DNA of 64,000 nucleotides from Orobanche coerulescens. Lineage: Eukaryota; Streptophyta; Magnoliopsida; Lamiales; Orobanchaceae. A program made the translations under genes and the position numbers. Below the pieces are notes generated by a model. The model did not search any database. It was not told the DNA's origin and worked only from the letters and a program-made list of their open reading frames with translations. The stretch is taken from assembly GCA_033398695.1 (NCBI GenBank), contig CM065802.1, positions 143,082,096 through 143,146,095 of the forward strand. Reading direction: 5' to 3'. This document shows, piece by piece, positions 33,147 to 44,823 of this stretch. How positions within the stretch are numbered: position 1 is the stretch's first letter; each line of letters opens with the position of its first letter.

Positions 33147-34141
33147 GTTTTGCTCTCCGGACGAGGAATATAGCGATAGAGAATACATATGGCGGCTTCG
33201 ATGAGTCGTATCAGAGGCTCCCATCTTATCTGTATTTGTTAAAACAGCGTAATCCAGTGACAATTTATGATTTGCAGACGACTCGTGAGGGAGTGTTTCG
33301 CCACATGTTCGTTGCACTCGGACAGAGTATTAGGGCATTTAATACGTGCCTTCGACCGGTGATTATAGTTGATGGGACCCACATAAAGGGAAGGAATAAA
33401 GGAACTCTATTTGCGGCCGTCACATTTGACGGGAACGAGCAAGTTTTTCCTCTTGCTGTTGGTCTCGGTCCGATAGAGAACGACGAGTCATGGACTTATT
33501 TTCTGTATAACCTGCGCAGATGCTGTAATCCGACGGAAGATTTACTGATTGTGAGTGACCAACATAAGAGCATTCAGAATGCTGTTTGAGCCGTCTATCC
33601 GAATGCATTCCACGGGTTTTGCTATCACCATAGGACTCTTTAGAACTGCTGCCTACACGCATCGAGAAGAAGTTTTTGAAAACTACTTTTCGAAACTACA
33701 TATCGAAAGCCCTAATGGGGCGCACATGCGCCTTTCTGAAATTGGGCCAGAGAGGTGGGCTAGGTCGAAGTGTCCGGTACGACGCTATAACTTCTTGACA
33801 TCCAATGCTGTTGAATGCTTTAATAATCGTATGTTGTGGGCTAGGCGTTTACCTGTTTGCTCGTTACTTGAGATATTTCGCCTAATTTTAGAGAATTGGT
33901 TTGATGAGAAGCGGGGAGAAGCTACGTCAAGAGACCATGAGTTGACAATGCACACTTTTGAAAAGCTTTCTAACTCTGGGCAAGCCAGTCTGACTCTTAC
34001 CGTTCGAGCTACCACCCCACTTGTTTATAAAGTCGAAGAAAACAAAGTTTCTTATGAGGTCGACCTTCGAACATGGACATGTTGTTGTCGTGAGTTTGAT
34101 TTGGATCAGATTCCATGTCGTCATGCCGTTGCCGCTATAAG

Positions 34142-34621
34142 GTACATGTCTATGCTGTTGTGTGCACGATCGTTACCCACGATGGGCACGATCGTTACCC
34201 ACGATGGGCACGATCGTTACCCACGATGGGCACGATCGTAACCCAATGGTCACGATCGTAACTCACGATGGTCACGATCGAAACCCACGATGGGCACGAT
34301 CGTAACCCACGATGGGCACGATCGTAACCCACGATGGGCACGATCGTAACCAATGATGGGCACGATCGTAACCCCACGGTCGCCATGACCGTAACCCACG
34401 ATCGCCCTTATCGTAACATACGATGGGACACACGATGGGCACGATCGTAACCCAATGGGCACGATCGTAACCCCACGATCACCGTGATCGTAACACACGA
34501 TCGGCACGATCGTGTTTTGCCATCGTTTGTAAAACAGGGATGGTCTGGATTTATCACCTCATCAATATCAAAAGTACATTATCCTATACAACATCCTTGA
34601 CATAATTGCTTATTGTAACAG
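34142..34621 (+). other. MURA intron, unit 2 (both splice sites intact)
   Basis: Donor AAG/GTACAT and acceptor AACAG/GCGCG; joining keeps the frame into the zinc-knuckle exon. Nearly the whole intron is palindromic array A2. Confidence 0.8.
34164..34525. repeat. Palindromic array A2 in the MURA intron (unit 2)
   Basis: Same 22-bp periodic array as 17035-17415. Confidence 0.9.
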
Positions 34622-35391
34622 GCGCGCCGGCAATGGTTTGTCCGTGTATGATTTTGTTAGTCGTTATTTCAAGCAACAAGGCCTTAGAGAGACTTATAAG
34701 GAGCATATTAGTCCCATCCCACATCCTGATGAGTGGAATGTCCCACCGGAGATCTCATCCATCGTTTGCGTACCTCCAGAGGGGGTACGACAAGCCGGCC
34801 GACCAAGGATGAGTCGCGCACGGTCCGCTGTTGAAAATTTGCCCGCAGGTGGACGACCTCAGGTGTGCGGTAGGTGTAAAGGAACCGGCCACAATAGAAA
34901 ATCTTGCAAAGCATTCATTCCCATAGGTGGTGTGGATTTGAATATCCCTCAAGAAACTCAAGAAATCGATGAACAAACGAGGCAAAGGCGCCGGCAGAAG
35001 AAGAGGTGTAGCATTTGCCGTAATGATGACCATGACATAAGGGGATGTCCATACCGTGAAACTTAAATTGCTTATGTATTTTTATATTTTGTGACTTACT
35101 AGCAACAATCATGTGCTGATATTTTGATCCTCGATGGACCATGTATTGATTCAGTATTCTGATTATTAGTTGAAATGCATAATTTTGTGTCTATTTTCTT
35201 TACCTTTGAATTGAAATTTACTTGTTCAGTAAGGTAAAGCAAATAAAGGTGATTATGGAGCCAAACATTAACCATAACAAAGTAACTCACTTCAAAGAGT
35301 AATAGTTTACAGTTCCAAAGCATATAACTTTACAAAACAAAATTTAATCACCATCACACAAAAATATCTAATAATAACATAAAAAAAACAA

Positions 35392-35755
35392 TCAATTGGA
35401 TCCCTTTTCCCCAATCAGTATCTTTAGTCTTGTATCACCGTCTTCATGAACTTCCTCTTCCAAAATAACTTTTTTTCTTTTATTCTCAGAAATCTCCAAA
35501 TCATTATCATCATCACCATCTAGTATGACTGGAGTGCTCGCAGTATTTTTAAATAGGCCCTGTTTCATGGAACACATTAATTTGCAATGATAGTCACTAC
35601 ACATACAACAAAATCAAAAAACTTACTCTGAGCATTGAGTATCTTCCTCTCGGCCTAGTTCTGTATGGTGGGTTGGGAGTAGGTATCCTCCTTCTTCTTT
35701 TTGGTGGTGGTGCTTCGCTTCCTCCTAAATCGGTTTCTCGTAATCGGTCGCTCAT
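35392..35755 (-). CDS. Small two-exon nuclear-type protein of the MULE, unit 2 (intact)
   Basis: Exons 35755-35627 (43 codons) and 35559-35392 (56 codons with stop) join in phase 0 across a 67-bp intron with GTAAGT donor and ACAG acceptor, giving about 98 residues. The N-terminal half is basic and Pro-rich with PPPKRRRRIP, a likely nuclear localisation signal. The C-terminal half is acidic then charged (DGDDDNDLEISENKRKK, EEEVHEDGD). I do not recognise a family. Its position suggests an accessory MULE gene or the far end of a captured gene. It has no nonsense codon, unlike its neighbours. Confidence 0.55.
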
Positions 35756-35914
35756 TTCGCGTATTTGATTTTAATGAATTTTAACTGATGTTAATTGATT
35801 AGGGTTTGAAGTGAAAAAGGGGGGGACCGACCCACGATGGGATTGTATAATAAAGGGAGGGGGGGACCGACCCACGATGGGATTTTATAATAAAATAATT
35901 TGACCTTTGAAGTA

Positions 35915-36077
35915 AACACGATCGTGTACACGATCGCCGCGATCGCGTGTTCCAATCGTGTGACACGTTGGCAACCAGGTATCGCGTTGTCTTTGGTGTC
36001 AAATTGGCGCTGTATCCACGTATGCACACGATCGTGTACACGGTCGTGTCCACGATGGAACACACGATCGTGTACAC
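35915..36077. repeat. Palindromic array A3 (unit 2)
   Basis: Counterpart of 18806-18967. Confidence 0.85.
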
Positions 36078-36950
36078 AAGAACATCAAGAATTTTCACCA
36101 ATTTCTCAAATTACTCGTCAATTTAGGTGTTGTTACTTATATATTAACAATTATTTGTTAATGATACGCTTATCTAAAAAGTTATTGATTGAATTAACAT
36201 AATATATTGCATATCATGTGTCGTCCAATTATTCTCAGTGTATTAGTACGTACGGATAAGTTCAATCATCTGGATGAATTACCTCATATACTAATAAATT
36301 ACAACGAAATGACAAATATGAGTTTGTATAAGAAGCTATATAGTAATTAATATTTGAACAAGCGATGTTTGAATCACAAAACATCATTCTAGATAACACA
36401 ATAGTTCAAATTTGCAAAAATACCAAAAGTTCATATGCACACGATCGTGTCCACGATGGAACACACGATCGTGTGCACAAGAACATCAAGAATTTTCACC
36501 AATTTCTCAAATTACTCGTCAATTTAGGTGTTGTTACTTATATATTAACAATTATTTGTTAATGATACACTTATCTAAAAAGTTATTGATTGAATTAACA
36601 TAATATATTGCATATCATGTGTCGTCCAATTGTTCTCATTGTATTAGTACGCATTTAATAAGTTCAATCATCTGGATGAATTACCTCATATACTAATGAA
36701 TTATAACGAAATGACAAATAGGAGTTTGTATAAGAAGCTATATAGTAATTAATGTTTGAACAAGCGATGTTTGAATCACAAAACATCATTCTAGATAACA
36801 CAATAGTTCAAATTTGCAAAAATACCAAAAGTTCATATGCACACGATCGTATACACGGTCGTGTCCAGCCGTGTGCACGATGGAACACACGATCGTGTGC
36901 ACGGCCGTGCCCACGATGGTACTCACGGTCGTTTGCACACGGGCATGCCA
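36022..36950. repeat. 413-bp tandem repeat (unit 2)
   Basis: Heads at about 36022, 36434 and 36837; the second head (array A4, 36437-36479) is shortened relative to unit 1. Confidence 0.8.
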
Positions 36951-37053
36951 CCATCGTGCGCACACGACAAAGATCAACCCATGACCGTGGGTAGGTTGCA
37001 CACGATCGTAACACACGATGGCCACGATCGTGTGCATCCATCGTGTGTAACAC
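36839..37053. repeat. Palindromic array A5 (unit 2)
   Basis: Counterpart of 19741-19955, just downstream (3') of the unit 2 Ulp1 gene. Confidence 0.85.
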
Positions 37054-37150
37054 AGAGCCAACACATTAAGATTTAACAACACTGACACATTCATATTGCC
37101 AAAACTGTCTAAATACAACATAAATATTTAACAACACACCATAAACCATT

Positions 37151-40100
37151 CTACATGTCTAAAGACAACATAAAGATTTTAGCAGCTAAACCATATCGAT
37201 ATTTCTTAATATATTTTTCATTAAGTTCCTTGATTTGGTGCCTTGCTCTGGGTTTGCAGAGACGAGTCGATCCAAGTACATGCACGCGAAGGGGCCACAA
37301 ATCGTGATTGTCGCTTTGTATGAACCGTAGCTCGTGGCATAATTTTGAAACTCATCTCCGTGTCATACTTCGTTTTCGATTGGTTGTTCATCCAATACCC
37401 GGATTGAGCTAGCACACGAGGCATCGACGCATAATCGGTCGCAGCTTGGTTGAATCGGTATCGACCATCTTCGTGGTGGTGTGACAAGGAATCGCACAAC
37501 TCCACGGTCCATGCTATGATGTCAATCTTGATAGTCACCAGTGGCTTTGGTCGAGGCAACAAATGGCAATGATCTGCTCAAACAAAATATGTAATCATAT
37601 AAGATCATCACATCAAACATAGCGAATCATTTATAAATATAAATTTCAAATGGCAACAAATCGTCAATTATTTATAAATATAAATTTCAAACTTACTTCG
37701 TTGCAATTTAACCATGGAACCGCATGTGGTGTATCAAGACCCGTCATGTAGTCCTCGATGCATTTAGGAATTTTCCACTCCTTGTAAACCGGCTTCCCGT
37801 CACCTTGATACCAAGTGGATCATCCGGATGGAGTCTTGCAAACTCGGCCAAAACTAACTACAAAAAGCCAAACCACAAAATTAAAAAAATCGATATCAAA
37901 CCAATGATATACAAGTGAGTAGGTTATAGAACTTACGTAAAATAGGGAGCCGCAAGTACAAAGGCCAACTCTACCGACACCAACACTACGGACTCCTCCG
38001 AAGCCTCGCCGAGTCGCAAGCACATAGCCTATCACCTTGGCATCAAAGTCTTCACGGATAGACTCTATCCGGTCAAATAACGCCCGGGTGAGAGCATGCC
38101 CAGTCTCCAAACACCGGACAATAGCATCACGTGGTTGCTCCCTCCTAAACCGTAGGTACAACTTCTTGAGCCTCGCTATCTCTTGGAGGCGCAACCACAA
38201 AAGGCTCCCGAAGAGCAGAGATGGTCGACTCACTCGCGGTGGAAGACTACGCTCACCCAAATGCCGCGCCCGCACTCTCACCATCTTCGTCACCCTCAAA
38301 GATCCCTCTCACAACTATAACGATCAGAGAGTCAGACATACCGGCCGCTCGATCTCAAAATCGTTGCTCGACCAAATGGAGGTTGCCGCCAGACCACCAC
38401 CCTCACTTCAAACATCGCACCGTAATGATGCTCGCCCCGAAACCATCGAACATCGTCCCATATCAAACGGCGCCTCAAATGGCTCATACCGATGCTCGTA
38501 GTCAAGGGCCGCCGAGTCCGCCAATGTAATGATGAATCTGAGAATGGTGACTGTGCTGGACCTCAGAATGGTGGGTAGGCGGATGCTGAGAATGGTGACT
38601 CGGTTGACGCTGAGAATGGTGACTCGGCTGACACTGAGAATGATGACTAGGCTGACGATGAGAATGGTAACTGTGTGCTGCGCCAGAGACTGAGTGACGT
38701 GGAGGGTCAGGAATCCTCCGCTGGGCGCTGCTAACAGATGCAGAATGACGAGGCCTATCATGGCTCCCAGCTGAGTAGTGTACCGGGCTCCTAGAACGTC
38801 TATGCATAGATCCGAAGAAATCCACGATCCCAGAAAGCACCCGGCGAGAAACACGAGCAATAACCGACTGGAATCGCCAGACAAGATCGCCTTCAAAAGG
38901 CGATCAAGTACTCATCCTCGCCGTGTCCTCGGTGTGGTCCGACAAGGAAGTCCGTGGACACAACACACCCTCTCTCGCCGCCTCTCCGGTCCGATGTCTC
39001 GCACCATCTACCGGTGGGGTACTGCCGCGTCGCTCGACACTTTATGTGCCGACTCATATGTAATCAATTTTCCAAAGAAATTCTTCTTCAACCTATCCAT
39101 AACTTTCTTCCTCGGGATCGGCGCAGGCTCATCCTCCTTATTCTTCACAGCTATTCTTACAGGCTTAATGAACTTAACGTCATATGGCGAGCCATTCTCA
39201 AAGCTCAGGTAGTAGTACTCAGCCTCATCCTCCTCCAGATGCGGTAAAGAGGGAAATACTTTGTGCTGCAACAATAGTCATTAAAGCATACCATTAGATG
39301 GGCAATCACATAATGTTGAAGAGATGAGTGAAGTTAGGAGAAAATACGTTTACAAATTTATGTACCTTATCGTCGAAGAAATGAGTGAAATCACAAAACA
39401 TCTTCCTCGTAGTCCACATCAAACACCGGGGGACTTGGACAGTTTTATCTCAAATACCACACAATGCTCCCAATGCAGGAATCATCTCATACGACCATAT
39501 TTGTAAAGCCCAAACAGGACCATATAAGTGATAGTCCTTGTGCTCTTGTCCCTCCTTCATGGCAACGTTGCCTATGTAGTAAGATAAAACCCCAAAGGCA
39601 TAAGAACCCCAAGGAAACATATCCCACTGCTCGAAATCCTCCACTAATGCCCATGCCCATGTCTCGACCATCATGTCGCCACGGCATAGGATAAAGTAGT
39701 AGTATATAAGCAAATTGGCAACCTTGACATAATCTCTTATGTCTCTACCAAAATCTCGAGCATTGAACCTCTTCCGCAGAACACTAACCTTAATATTTTT
39801 GCCATGGAGTATTCTGTGGAAAATACCGTCAGATGGAAGGAGATGGTCATCCTGGGGATGGAAGGTAGAGTTTCCAAAATGGAGTCCCGTGATCAAGGCA
39901 AAATCACGGGCCGTAAAACGAATGGTCCTCCCGCAAACCTGGAACCACGACTCATCCGGGGGGATTTGATCACCCTCCAATTGACGAGCAATCAAGTGAT
40001 GTAGGGCAGTATTTGAACTCCCATTCCTCCTAACTTTAATCAAGCGCCCCATGACCCCCTCGGTCAAGCTCTCGATAGCTCGATCAGCAACAGCAGAATT

Positions 40101-40214
40101 GCGGCCCATACTTCTTAATGTCTCAATGATCTCTTTAAATACCGCCTCTTGTATGTAAAGATTCACTTGACGTGTAACAAAACGCAATGTAGGTCTCTGC
40201 CATACGCAACCAGT
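37151..40214 (-). pseudogene. DUF1985 / Ulp1-like protease gene, unit 2 (heavily broken)
   Basis: Exons by homology: 40214-39366 (849 bp, same length as unit 1, one CGA-to-TGA stop after GALCGI), 39265-37937, 37857-37697 and 37573-37151. The DUF1985 exon is otherwise well kept. From about 39060 down to 37200 there are many 1-3 base gaps and CTG-to-CCG differences relative to unit 1. The protease exon has lost frame several times (HWVT becomes LVT; the Cys region is out of frame). A possible first exon with the same donor lies at about 40570-40663. It is non-functional as read; see the finding on possible sequence artefacts. Confidence 0.8.
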
Positions 40215-40283
40215 CTGCAATATGGACATACAACTCATAAGAATATGATAAAATGCTTAAGAGAACGAAAAAAAAATTCTGCC

Positions 40284-40550
40284 TTGCACACGATCGCATG
40301 CACACGATCGATGCCCGTCGTGTGAAGACCATCGTGTGCCACACGACGGTTCACACGACGGGCAACGATCGTGTGCCTGCGATCGTGTGCAAGGCAGGAG
40401 CTTTTGCTCTTCTAGCACACGACGGCACACACGATCGACGACCGTCGTGTGTAACCATCGTGCCCACGAAAGACCATCGTGTACACGGTGGTCTCATCTT
40501 CTTCAGCACGATCGTGGGAAGATGAACAACCGTCGTGGCACGATTGTGTG
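40284..40550. repeat. Palindromic array A6 (unit 2)
   Basis: Counterpart of 23217-23490. Here CTGCCTTGCACACGATCG and CGATCGTGTGCAAGGCAG form a perfect 18-bp inverted pair around about 85 bp. Confidence 0.85.
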
Positions 40551-40933
40551 TGAATGAAAATACACTAACCGACGGCTCATTGACGAATTGCTCTTCAGAT
40601 GGAGTGTCACTAGCGGAACTTCTGGCGTCTTCAGATCCGACTGTGGTAGTCGGAGGTCGACATTTTCTGGCCGGCGAAGGGTTTCACGACGGGAGAGTTT
40701 TTTTGCAGAGAGGAGGAGAGTTTTTTGGCAGAGGAAAATATTGAGTTGTGGGACCGTTTTTTTATTGTTGTTTCGTTTTAATAATCTTCCTTTTTCTTTT
40801 TTTAGGTTTTTTTTTCTTTTAGTGGTAGACTTTAAGGGTAATAAAGTCTTTTAACACATTTTGGTATCAAAAACTTATAGTTTTATGAATGGGGATATAT
40901 AACTTGTTACTTTTATGCTTTGGTACTAAAAAA

Positions 40934-41175
40934 GAGAGATCCCAAATAGTAATAGGAAAACATATTAATTATCAGAATGTTCCAACAAAATTTTAAGTGC
41001 AAAGTAAGAAGAAGAAGAGAAAAACTTGGATGGTGGATAGATCTCTTGATCAATCTTGAATCTTTGTTGTGGATCCTCTTTATGCCATTGCTTCTTTCCG
41101 TCTCTTGGATCGATATAAGAGACATTATCTTGAATCTTGAATCCTTGTTGGAGATCCTCTTTATAGCCGCCAATG
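40934..41175. other. Unassigned spacer, unit 2 copy
   Basis: Near-identical to 23868-24109; no gene seen. Confidence 0.5.
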
Positions 41176-41185
41176 GCATTTGGTC

Positions 41186-42503
41186 GGGAGAATGGCAAGT
41201 TTGGTCAAAAAATATGGCAGAAGTGAGACGTTGAGTCCCGCATTTGTTCCACATGTGATTTTTAGTCCACAACTTTTATAAATTGGCAAAGATGGTCCGA
41301 AATTGTAATTTTGTGGACTAAATCTGCTTAGCTGGCAGATTTTTGCTTAGGTGGCCAAAATTCAGATTTTGTTAAGTTATTTATTTTTATTTAAAAAAAT
41401 CTGCAAAATTAAAAAAAACAAAAAAATTTTGAACTATATTAATATTAAAAAAATATTAAAATTGGTAATTTTATTTTAATTCCGGAATATTAATATTGAA
41501 AAAAAAAAGTTATTTTAAATACGGAAATTAAAAAATCTAAAAAATTCTGAACTATTTAAAAAATTCCGAAATTAGTAAATTTATTAAAATATATTAAAAA
41601 TTTACGAATATTAATATTAATATTAATATTAAAAAATATTAAAAAATCGATAATTTTATTTTAATTCTGGAATATTAATATTTAAAAATAAAATAAAATT
41701 ATTTTAAATTCGGAAATTAGAAAATATAAAAAATTCTGAACTATTTAAAAAAAATCAGAAATTAGCAAATTTATTAAAAAATATTAATATTAATATTAAT
41801 ATTAATATTAATATTAAAAAATATTAAAAAATCGGTAATTTTATTTTTAATTCTGGAATATTAATATTAAAAATAAAAAAATTATTTTAAACTTGGAAAT
41901 TTTTAACTCGATGCTATCCGAATATTAATAATTTTTTAAATCGCTCAAAATTTTTAGATTTTCTAATTTCTAAATTTAAAATATATTTTTTAATTTTTTA
42001 AATTAATATTCCAGAATTAAAAATAAAATTACTAATTTCTTAATATTTTCCAATATTAATATTAATATTAATATTAATATTAATATTCGAATTTTTTTAA
42101 TATTTTTTAATAAATTTACTAATTTCCATTTTTAAATAATTCAGAGTTTTTTAGATTTTCTAATTTCCGAATTTAAAAGAACTTTTTTTTATTTTTCAAT
42201 ATTAATATTCCTGGATTAAAAATAAAATTACTGATTTTTAATATTTTTTAATATTAATATAGTCCAGAATTTTTTATTTAATTTTGCATATTTTTTAAAT
42301 AAAAATAATTAAGTTCACAAAATCTGTATTTTGGCCACCTAAGCAAAAATCTGCCAACTAAGCAGATTTAGTCTACAAAATTACAATTTCGAACCATCTT
42401 TGCCAATTTTTGAAAGTTGTGGACTAAAAATCACACGTGGAACAAACGCGGGACTCAACGTCTCACTCCTACCATAATTCTGGACCAAACTTGCTATTCT
42501 CCC
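41186..42503. mobile_element. 1.3-kb Mutator-type fold-back element, unit 2/3 junction
   Basis: Same element and same 9-10 bp flanks as 24120-25446, with small length changes in the AATATT-rich core. Confidence 0.85.
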
Positions 42504-43129
42504 GCATTTGGCCTGACCTGTGTGCTTTAGGACATGTTTCTGCTGGCATTTAACATACAGGACCTGGAAACCGGTCCGACCCGTATCGCCTTAAACTCAC
42601 CGACAGCGATCCACACCTGGGTCTAGTGGGTGAGGCCAGTGAAATACATCAACTCATATAATTTGATTAATTAATATATGCCTTTCACTTGTAATATTGC
42701 TATAATATGTGGGTTGGAGTCCAACTTCTATATGGTTTCTCCAATATTATGTACTCTTTTAGAGAAATTTCCTTTGCTTGTTTGACTGTTGACGAAGTCT
42801 TTTGATTTGCCTCACCTGGTGATAGTTTTGATGTATTTACTGTCAAAAAAATTATATTGAATGTTGATATTTATATAGTCTTGTACATATTATACGAAAT
42901 ATGGAACAAACACAAATAGAATACATAAATCCTAGATTCATGTCGCTTCCATTTAGCGCACCCTTTTCCATCTCACATTCAAGAAGTGGAGAGGTTAATT
43001 TCCATTGCCAATTTTGGCAATATGCTGAGGGCACTTTACTCATTATTTCATTGAAGTTTCTGTTTTATTTCATAAAGCTACAAAAAGAAATCAGTGGGGT
43101 TGTTCCTGAGATTTTTATGTTTCTTTTAG

Positions 43130-43672
43130 ATTGATATAAGAGGCAATCCTTTCGGTGTCCTGGCGGCACATCCATTGGCACCTTTAGTTTCTCTTCATCA
43201 CCTCGACTACGTCGAGCCATTATTTACAAACCAGACTCAGCTCGACACGTTGAGAGCCTTAATGGAAGCTTATGATCTTGATCCTTCCAGGACCTTGCAA
43301 CAATGTTTTTGTTACCATCATAGGAATAAATGGTCAGTTTCAATTGCATGGGGCTATACTGTACAAATATACCCGACTTTGTTGACGGCCAGGGAGCTGG
43401 AAATACCACTACTAACTTTCCAAACGTGGAGGAGTTGGAAAGAGGGACCTTTCACGTTCAATACTCGTCCATTGAGCTCTGATCCGTGTAAAAATCCAGT
43501 TGTCTTTTATTTAAACTCAGCCAAGAAGGGCCCCGCTAGCGAGACGGTGTCGAGTTATATAAAGTTTGTCAAGAAGCCAGTAAAGAATTGCAACAGGCAT
43601 TATGCTCGTGCTACGGCTATTAACAAGATCATCGTTTCAGTGCCGAAAATGGATCCTCATGATTGGAAGCAG
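43130..43672 (+). CDS. DUF604 glycosyltransferase exon 2, copy 3
   Basis: A 543-bp open exon with intact acceptor (TTTTAG/ATT) and donor (CAG/GTTCGT). It is the copy nearest exon 3, with only the intact copia element and small insertions between, so it is probably the ancestral position. Residue differences from copy 1 are minimal (Val for Ile in NPVVFYLN). Confidence 0.8.
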
Positions 43673-43747
43673 GTTCGTATCTCCTAATTTTATGTTGAAG
43701 AAGCAAGTCTTGATCTTAGCTTTTGAGTTCATATAAAAAGTTTTATG

Positions 43748-43752
43748 CATTA
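43748..43752. repeat. Target-site duplication (left) of the copia element
   Basis: CATTA, repeated exactly at 50267-50271. Confidence 0.9.
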
Positions 43753-44616
43753 TGTTGAGTATTGGTCCGAATCGGGTGGCAAATTATTACAATACTTATA
43801 ACAAATATAACTATTACACGAATCTACTCGGGATAGGGATTAGGGATTACACAACTTCTAATTAAAATGAATCAAACAAAAACTGAAAAATTTAAGAACA
43901 GTGAGTGAAGGAAATGCAAACCAAACGGCCGTAGCCGATCGGAAGTGATGTCACTGTCGGAGAAACAGCCCGGCTCAGTCCTCCGTCTCCGTAGCCACGT
44001 CCAGGACTCACAAGACCCGCGACCAGCACCAGAAAACGAAAAACCCACCACCGGACCGGAAGCAACCACCGGAGAAATCAAAGCACTCAGCAAGATTCAA
44101 CCGAAACGAACCCCAGAAACCTCAGATCCCGAATTCTCACAAGCCTCACCCACAAGACACTCAATTATTTCACAGAGAAAAATCGAGGTAATCAAAAAAT
44201 ATCACTTGTTCTCTCTTCGTTTTGTTGTGCTTTCATCTCACACGGAAATGAAATTTATAGGAGAATCGGAACAACAAACGAAGAGAGGAAATCGGAAAAG
44301 ATTTAGTTTCCATATCGGAAGAACAGGGTCAACCGAGGAGAAGAGGAAAGAAAATCGGGAAAGATAAGGGAGGGTGGAGGCGGACGGTGAAAAGGAGAAA
44401 ATGAGGGGTAGGGTTAGCAGGGGTAAGGGTTTTATATTAGGGCAAATATAAAACCAACGGACGAGATTAAAAGATGCCAAATAAATTGCCTGGATTAATC
44501 TCATGATAATGGGCTGCTTCCAAAGGTTCCGGGCCGGGTCCGTTTTTGAGGTGGGCTGCAGGAGATTTAATTTAGGCCCTCATAATTTTAATCATTTGGG
44601 CCAAATAAACCCAACA
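43753..44616 (-). repeat. Copia 3' LTR (unit 3)
   Basis: TGTTGAG to CCCAACA, 864 bp. Confidence 0.92.
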
Positions 44617-44632
44617 AATCTCCACCTGGGCC
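44617..44632 (-). promoter_or_regulatory. Polypurine tract of the copia element
   Basis: On the minus strand, CCAGGTGGAGATT lies directly before the 3' LTR, the usual plus-strand priming site. Confidence 0.7.
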
Positions 44633-44823
44633 AAATGAGTCATCGGGGTACATAAGGGAGACAGAGGTCATCATCGTCGTAGGACATCACCTGCACACAA
44701 AACACAAAGTAAGTACAGGTAATCACAAAGAAAGGTAGCAATCACTAAGACAACAGGATTATCACAAAGATAGCAAAAAAATAATTCACTAAGAATGCAA
44801 AGCCATCACAAAGAAGGCAAAGA

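Larger units (their letters stand above)
29136..35066 (+). pseudogene. MULE transposase (MURA), broken and LTR-interrupted, unit 2
   Basis: It keeps the N-terminal part (29136-29384), acidic stretch (29390-29760), MUDR-like region (29770-30166), DDE MULE domain (33152-33630), SWIM finger (CCCREFDLDQIPCRHAVAA, about 34080-34135) and a last exon with two zinc knuckles (34622-35066). A solo gypsy LTR splits it at 30167-33146. A shared TGA is at 33587-33589, and a deletion of a few tens of bases after FHGFCYHH (near 33632) removes HLEKNL and shifts frame. Two nonsense codons of unit 1 are sense here (ENWFDEKR, KVEENK), so each copy has decayed separately. Confidence 0.85.
28443..40933. mobile_element. 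Mutator-like element carrying MURA and Ulp1 genes, unit 2 (with nested solo LTR)
   Basis: Counterpart of 14254-23867 with the same inverted ends, genes and arrays, and about 2.98 kb longer because of the LTR at 30167-33146. Confidence 0.85.
25266..42322. repeat. Tandem segmental duplication, unit 2
   Basis: Same content and order as unit 1 plus a 2,980-bp solo LTR. Without that LTR and its 5-bp duplication it is about 14.07 kb, against 14.19 kb for unit 1. Confidence 0.9.
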
